This document shows, piece by piece, positions 59,957-64,000 of a DNA stretch of 64,000 bases. Both the position numbers and the translations under genes were made by a program. This stretch comes from CANQDT01 sp051878935 (GTDB lineage Bacteria; Bacillota; Clostridia; Lachnospirales; Lachnospiraceae). Below the pieces are notes generated by a model. That model did no database searches. It worked only from the letters and a program-made list of their open reading frames with translations, and was not told where the DNA came from. Positions within the stretch are counted from its first letter, which is position 1. Each line of letters begins with the position of its first letter. Location of the stretch: assembly GCA_051878935.1 (NCBI GenBank), contig JBJELB010000015.1:4388-68387 (forward strand). Reading direction: 5' to 3'.

Positions 59957-61184
59957 ATAATGGATATTTTGCTGTCAATGCCAATACCATCTCTGAAGCT
60001 TTGTCAGCATCCTTATCAATAATTGCTAATTTCATTGCTTCTGCAACGATTTCCATATCCTCTTCTTTTAAGCCACGGGAAGTAACAGCCGGTGTACCTA
60101 AACGGATACCGCTGGTAACGAATGGGGATTTCGGATCATTTGGAACCGTATTCTTATTACAGGTAATATGAACCTCATCTAACATTTTTTCTACTTCTTT
60201 TCCTGTCATATCAAGATTCTGTAAATCTACCAGCATCAGATGATTATCCGTTGCACCGGATACAATGTTAAATCCTCTTGCCTGCAATGCTTTGCATAGT
60301 GCCTGTGCATTCTTAGCCACTTGTTTCTGATACTCTTTAAATTCATCACTTAACGCCTCTTTGAAGCATACGGCTTTTGCCGCAATGACATGCATCAAAG
60401 GACCACCCTGAATACCCGGGAAGATTGCTTTGTTAAAGTTATACTTTTCATTCACTTCATTACTGCACATAATCATACCACCACGAGGACCACGCAATGT
60501 CTTGTGAGTTGTCGTCGTTGTTACATGTGCATATGGGATTGGTGACGGATGAACGCCTGCTGCAACCAAACCGGCGATATGAGCCATATCTACCATTAAT
60601 ACCGCGCCTACTTCATCTGCAATCTCACGGAAACGTTTGAAATCAATGGTACGGCAATAAGCACTCGCACCGGCTACAATTAATTTTGGCTGACACTCTT
60701 TTGCAATACGTTCAACTTCATCATAATCAATCACGCCATCATCATTTACGCCATAAGGAACACATTTATAGTTTTTCCCGGACATATTTACCGGACTTCC
60801 ATGTGTTAAGTGACCGCCATGATCAAGGTTCATACCCATAAAGGTATCACCCGGCTGCAAAATAGCAAAAAATACAGCCATATTTGCCTGTGCACCGGAA
60901 TGTGGCTGTACATTGACATACTCACATCCAAATAATTCTTTTGCACGCTCAATGGCAAGATTTTCTACCACGTCTACACATTCACAGCCACCATAGTAGC
61001 GTTTACCCGGATAACCTTCTGCATACTTATTCGTCAGATGGCTTCCCATAGCAGCCATAACTGCCTTGCTTACCAGGTTTTCAGACGCAATCAACTCCAG
61101 GTTGCTGCGTTGTCTGGTTAACTCATCCTGCATTGCTGCTGCAATTTCCGGATCCTGCTCTTGTACATACTTAAAATCAAACAT
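59949..61184 (-). CDS. glyA: Serine hydroxymethyltransferase
   Basis: A 411-residue PLP enzyme interconverting serine and glycine with THF and methylene-THF. The PLP lysine is K228 in VTTTTTHKTLRGPRGG; NVQPHSGAQANMAVF and MDLDHGGHLTHG-like motifs are present. It feeds methylene-THF to FolD and MetF encoded elsewhere in the window. The frame extends back to 61370 over the flavin reductase gene; the ATG at 61184 has AAGGAG seven bases before it and gives the normal start. Confidence 0.97.
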   Translation of the reverse strand: MFDFKYVQEQDPEIAAAMQDELTRQRSNLELIASENLVSKAVMAAMGSHLTNKYAEGYPGKRYYGGCECVDVVENLAIERAKELFGCEYVNVQPHSGAQANMAVFFAILQPGDTFMGMNLDHGGHLTHGSPVNMSGKNYKCVPYGVNDDGVIDYDEVERIAKECQPKLIVAGASAYCRTIDFKRFREIADEVGAVLMVDMAHIAGLVAAGVHPSPIPYAHVTTTTTHKTLRGPRGGMIMCSNEVNEKYNFNKAIFPGIQGGPLMHVIAAKAVCFKEALSDEFKEYQKQVAKNAQALCKALQARGFNIVSGATDNHLMLVDLQNLDMTGKEVEKMLDEVHITCNKNTVPNDPKSPFVTSGIRLGTPAVTSRGLKEEDMEIVAEAMKLAIIDKDADKASEMVLALTAKYPLYE

Positions 61185-61218
61185 TTTCTTTCTCCTTATC
61201 TTGTCTTTGTATGATGCT

Positions 61219-61809
61219 TTATTTCTTTCTTTTCTTCTTTTTTGCAATGGAGCAGCCAAAGGTGCCCAAAGGCTGTCCCAAATCAAAATAGGAACCATGT
61301 GAATAGACAATCGGTTTTGCCTGAGCCAGTTGAAATTTCCCTTTGCTGTCCAGATACGCTTCCTCAACATTCACATTGACAACATCCGCCAGAAACATCG
61401 TATGGGAACCCAATTCCTGCACACTGCGTACTTTACACTCAATATTGACAGGACTTTCTGCAATCAACGGTGCCTTGACCTGCTTTGCAGGTAATTTCGT
61501 CAAATGCAGCTTTTCCCATTTGTCCACATCCCGTCCGGATGTGACACCACAATAATCGGTCGCTTTTGTCAATTCCTTCGTTGTCAGATTAATCACAAAT
61601 TCACGGCTGTCCATCAGCATCTGATAAGAATGTCTTTCTTTTCGAACTGAAATATATGCCATTGGTGGATTCGTGTTTACCGTTCCCGTCCATGCAACCG
61701 TTATGATATTATCATGTCCTTTTCCATCTGTGACGCTTACCATCACTGCCGGCAAAGGATATATCATATTGCCCGGTTTCCAGCTAATCTTCTTAAAATT
61801 CTTCATCAT
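61219..61809 (-). CDS. Flavin reductase-like domain protein
   Basis: A 196-residue FMN-binding protein with a split barrel: YPLPAVMVSVTDGKG, NIITVAWTGTVNTNPPMAYISVRKERHSYQ and EFVINLTTKEL. Family members are flavin reductases or flavoredoxins that supply electrons; partner unknown. The end is very basic (KKKKRKK). The start overlaps the HIT gene by 17 bases, and ATG ATG gives two possible starts three bases apart. It precedes glyA by 34 bases. Confidence 0.88.
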   Translation of the reverse strand: MMKNFKKISWKPGNMIYPLPAVMVSVTDGKGHDNIITVAWTGTVNTNPPMAYISVRKERHSYQMLMDSREFVINLTTKELTKATDYCGVTSGRDVDKWEKLHLTKLPAKQVKAPLIAESPVNIECKVRSVQELGSHTMFLADVVNVNVEEAYLDSKGKFQLAQAKPIVYSHGSYFDLGQPLGTFGCSIAKKKKRKK

Positions 61810-62227
61810 GATTCAATATTCTCGCATTCAAAGAATTTGCCATTTCTGCCAATGTCTCACCATCTGTTTCCAGTTGATTCCAGCTAAGTCCGACCTCATC
61901 ATCCTCATATCTTGGAATCAAATGTACATGAAAATGAAACACAGTCTGTCCCGCTGCCGTACCATTGTTCTGTAAGATATTAATGCCATCACACTGGTAC
62001 TCTTCCTTCATTGCCTTTGCAATCTTTGCGGCTACAACAAATACCTTTGCGGCTGTTTCATCATCTAATTCCAATGCATTGTCATAATGCTCTTTTGTCA
62101 GAATCAGAACATGTCCCTTTGCAGCCGGTGCTATATCAAAGATTGCGCGAAAGAACCGATCCTCATAAACCGTTGCTGATGGGATGATTCCATTCGCAAT
62201 CTTACAGAAAATACAATCCTCTTTCAT
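61793..62227 (-). CDS. HIT-family nucleotide hydrolase
   Basis: A 144-residue HinT-like enzyme with the catalytic His triad in QTVFHFHVHLIPRY and the start DCIFCKIANGIIPS, whose two cysteines can bind zinc. Members hydrolyse adenosine phosphoramidates or dinucleoside polyphosphates. GGGGAGG precedes the ATG. It is the first gene of the HIT, flavin reductase, glyA, tcdA run, with overlapping or closely spaced genes throughout. Confidence 0.93.
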   Translation of the reverse strand: MKEDCIFCKIANGIIPSATVYEDRFFRAIFDIAPAAKGHVLILTKEHYDNALELDDETAAKVFVVAAKIAKAMKEEYQCDGINILQNNGTAAGQTVFHFHVHLIPRYEDDEVGLSWNQLETDGETLAEMANSLNARILNHDEEF

Positions 62228-62292
62228 GGTTTACCTCCCCGATTTCAATTATATATAGTACAGAGTATACCACTAATTCCCTAAATAAGCAA

Positions 62293-63810
62293 TTATCTCA
62301 TTACACGCACTTTTGACGTTAGTCGATAGGTTGTATCACGAAATACGATTTTAACTGTCAGCTTGCTCTTTCCCACTCTTTTCCCTTTCAGTATTCCCCC
62401 TTTTGTTACTTTGGCCACACGAGGTCTGTTCAGCTTATATGTAATCTTCTTTGCGTCCTCAGCGTACCGGATGGTTATTTTCTTTTTCTTACCCTTTTTC
62501 AAGCAATAACTCTTTCGAATCACAGGCCTTCTTCGTCCGCCTACTACAGAAATAATCTCTGTATTTTGCGTTTCTTCCGAAACTGCACTGATAGCGGATA
62601 CCGGTCCTGCATAGACTGTCGATTGTATCGAATAATCCAATCCTTTTTCCCGGGCATAGCTTTCCGCATAGCTGTCTTTTCCAACTTTCAAAGAGAACTC
62701 TGAGCCACCAAAAGCAACCGAATCGGAAATGAATATTACACTATCCGGTATCTCAACCTGTTTTAAGATTTCCTGCATGGTGGATGCATAGCAAAATCCG
62801 TTGCTGGAATCTATAATCTGTGCAGTACCGTCCAACACGATATAGGAACTATCGTTTTTTCCGGCCGGGTAACAAACCAGACTGGTTTTCTCTTTATTAT
62901 ATAACACTCCATCTTCTGTTGAGAAAGCAGTCGACTCCGCAGCCACCTCAAATTTCTGTAAAGCAAAACAATAAGAAAAAACATTAGAAGCAACAGACTG
63001 TAATGTTGCAGGCATGAGAACATGTGTCAGGGAAGAACAAGAACCAAACGCATTCTCTTCTATTTCAATGACACCCTCCGGTATCGATACTTCCGATAAT
63101 GCTTTACACATTTGAAACGTTTTTCTTTTGATAGTTTTGAGGTTTTCCGAGAGCACAAGATTTGATAATGCTCTGCACCCATAGAACGCCTGAGACTCTA
63201 CCATTGTAACGGAATCCGGAAGAATCATTTCCTTCAAAGATACACAACCTGCAAACGCATCATTGAATATCGTTGTAAGGCCATCCGGCAATAACACCTG
63301 TTCCAACACCGCATTGCCTTCAAATGCTCCGACCGCAATCGAAATAACTCCGTCCGGAATCGAATAGCTCCTCTCCGGATAGTTGCCGGGAAACGCCATA
63401 AGGGTATCTCCAGTTTTATTATATAACACACCATCGATACTTAAGTAAGAAGCAGATTCACTCTCTACCTGAATTGAAGTTAGCGTATCACAATAGGAAA
63501 AAGCACTCTCACAATCCGTCACAGTTGCCGGCAATGTCACCTGCTCTACACCGGATCCCTCAAACGCATACGGTCGAACACTCACAACCTCATAGGTAAT
63601 CCCATCGCAAATAATCTGTCCCGGTATGATAAGTTCCTTTCTACCATCCGATTGAAGGAAAGAAACCGTACCGGTCATGTCTTCTTTCGTTAACACCTCA
63701 TATCTTAGGCCCTGATTCTCCAAGCATTCCGCCGCCTGCACTCCGGCTCCTAACGGAACACATAAAAACGTCGCAACGAAACATATCGCCAAAAGAATTT
63801 GCTTCATCAT
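62293..63810 (-). CDS. Secreted BspA-type leucine-rich repeat protein
   Basis: A 505-residue exported protein. A signal peptide (KQILLAICFVATFLCVPLGAG) is followed by about nine BspA-like leucine-rich repeats of roughly 23 residues (VLLPDGLTTIFNDAFAGC, MILPDSVTMVESQAFYGC, VSIPEGVIEIEENAFGSC) interrupted twice by a DGVLYNK insert near residues 125 and 300. The C-terminus (about 425-505) looks like a basic Ig-like Big_2 domain. No LPXTG motif or membrane tail is seen, so it is probably released or wall-bound. The frame extends back to 63873; ATG at 63810 has GAGG before it and begins the signal peptide. Confidence 0.88.
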   Translation of the reverse strand: MMKQILLAICFVATFLCVPLGAGVQAAECLENQGLRYEVLTKEDMTGTVSFLQSDGRKELIIPGQIICDGITYEVVSVRPYAFEGSGVEQVTLPATVTDCESAFSYCDTLTSIQVESESASYLSIDGVLYNKTGDTLMAFPGNYPERSYSIPDGVISIAVGAFEGNAVLEQVLLPDGLTTIFNDAFAGCVSLKEMILPDSVTMVESQAFYGCRALSNLVLSENLKTIKRKTFQMCKALSEVSIPEGVIEIEENAFGSCSSLTHVLMPATLQSVASNVFSYCFALQKFEVAAESTAFSTEDGVLYNKEKTSLVCYPAGKNDSSYIVLDGTAQIIDSSNGFCYASTMQEILKQVEIPDSVIFISDSVAFGGSEFSLKVGKDSYAESYAREKGLDYSIQSTVYAGPVSAISAVSEETQNTEIISVVGGRRRPVIRKSYCLKKGKKKKITIRYAEDAKKITYKLNRPRVAKVTKGGILKGKRVGKSKLTVKIVFRDTTYRLTSKVRVMR

Positions 63811-63906
63811 CCTATCCTCATTCTTTCTTTTTATTTTCGCATTATAAATCCGTATTTTAGCACATTGCTTCAATAAAGTAAAGGAAGGGTATTAGACAAG
63901 AAACAC

Positions 63907-63956
63907 TTGACATGTAGAACAAACTATCATATTATATGTATGAACAATTATTCATA
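63907..63956 (+). promoter_or_regulatory. Consensus promoter with palindromic operator for the gene at 63987
   Basis: TTGACA (63907-63912), exactly 17 bases, TATTAT (63930-63935), followed by the imperfect palindrome TATGAA-CAATTA-TTCATA (63939-63956) over the expected transcription start. The dyad has the size and composition of MarR-family operators. The regulated gene begins 31 bases later and may encode the regulator. Confidence 0.65.
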
Positions 63957-63986
63957 TGTTTTTATCGTTATTACAAGGGAGGATTT

Positions 63987-64000
63987 ATGGAACTACTTTT
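63987..64000 (+). CDS. Start of an unknown gene cut by the window edge
   Basis: ATG with GGGAGG five bases upstream, and a strong promoter before it. Only MELL and part of the next codon are visible, so no function can be given. The palindrome in the promoter hints that it could be a self-regulated transcription factor. Confidence 0.5.

Overview
The window looks like chromosome from a spore-forming anaerobic Firmicute, most likely a member of the Lachnospiraceae (class Clostridia). The reasons are the blend of clostridial housekeeping genes (rny, recA, rho, a B12-dependent split methionine synthase, formate-tetrahydrofolate ligase), sporulation genes (yqfD, a SpoVB-like flippase, both dipicolinate synthase subunits), moderate GC, strong AGGAGG-type ribosome binding sites, and family-typical genes such as DUF4364, DUF3048 and BspA-type leucine-rich repeat proteins. 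No rRNA, tRNA, CRISPR array, transposase or prophage gene was seen.

Layout. 1-7749 (minus): a tight run from phoH and ybeY through DUF3048, a SpoVB-like flippase, a BofC-like small protein and two flavoproteins to DUF896 and the start of a probable 5-formyltetrahydrofolate cyclo-ligase. 7852-9114 (plus): yqfD. 9139-16390 (minus): rpsU, alaS with a 45-residue membrane peptide overlapping it, a TrpXYZ-type ABC operon behind a T-box leader, a broken SpoIIM-like gene and a Nudix hydrolase. 17004-29569 (minus): rny, recX, recA (with a LexA-type box), cinA, pgsA, rimO, folD, fhs, ftsK, uppP. 29718-33687: a secreted 3D-domain protein, a DUF4143 ATPase, a QueD-like protein behind a Fur-family regulator, and an AT-rich two-gene module resembling a toxin-antitoxin pair. 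34052-38743 (minus): prfA, prmC, DUF1385, rpmE, rho. 38895-41580 (plus): malic enzyme, a radical SAM protein, DUF4364. 41935-48899 (minus): a flavoprotein, a four-gene BMP-type nucleoside ABC transporter, MazG. 48999-55869: TraX, then dpaB and dpaA separated by a plus-strand block (HAD phosphatase, metF, a methionine synthase activation protein, metH). 56024-59231 (plus): an AraC regulator, dinB, a LUD protein. 59228-63810 (minus): tcdA, glyA, a flavin reductase-like protein, a HIT protein and a secreted leucine-rich repeat protein. A new plus-strand gene starts at 63987.

Themes. One-carbon metabolism is unusually dense: probable 5-FCL, folD, fhs, metF, metH with its reactivation partner, and glyA would together interconvert serine, formate and 5-methyl-tetrahydrofolate and make methionine. 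Translation is another block (alaS, rpsU, rpmE, prfA, prmC, ybeY, rimO, tcdA). SOS control is suggested by GAAC-N4-GTTT boxes at recA and upstream of dinB.

The most interesting unexplained signal is a family of large imperfect palindromes without coding capacity (16485-16970, 41582-41712, 41789-41933, 56921-57326). Their arms share sequence, and two members share a central stem with a compensatory base-pair change. One member lies between an SOS-like promoter and dinB. Two further hairpin-rich intergenic blocks (14997-15186 and 28499-28695) may be other repeat families.
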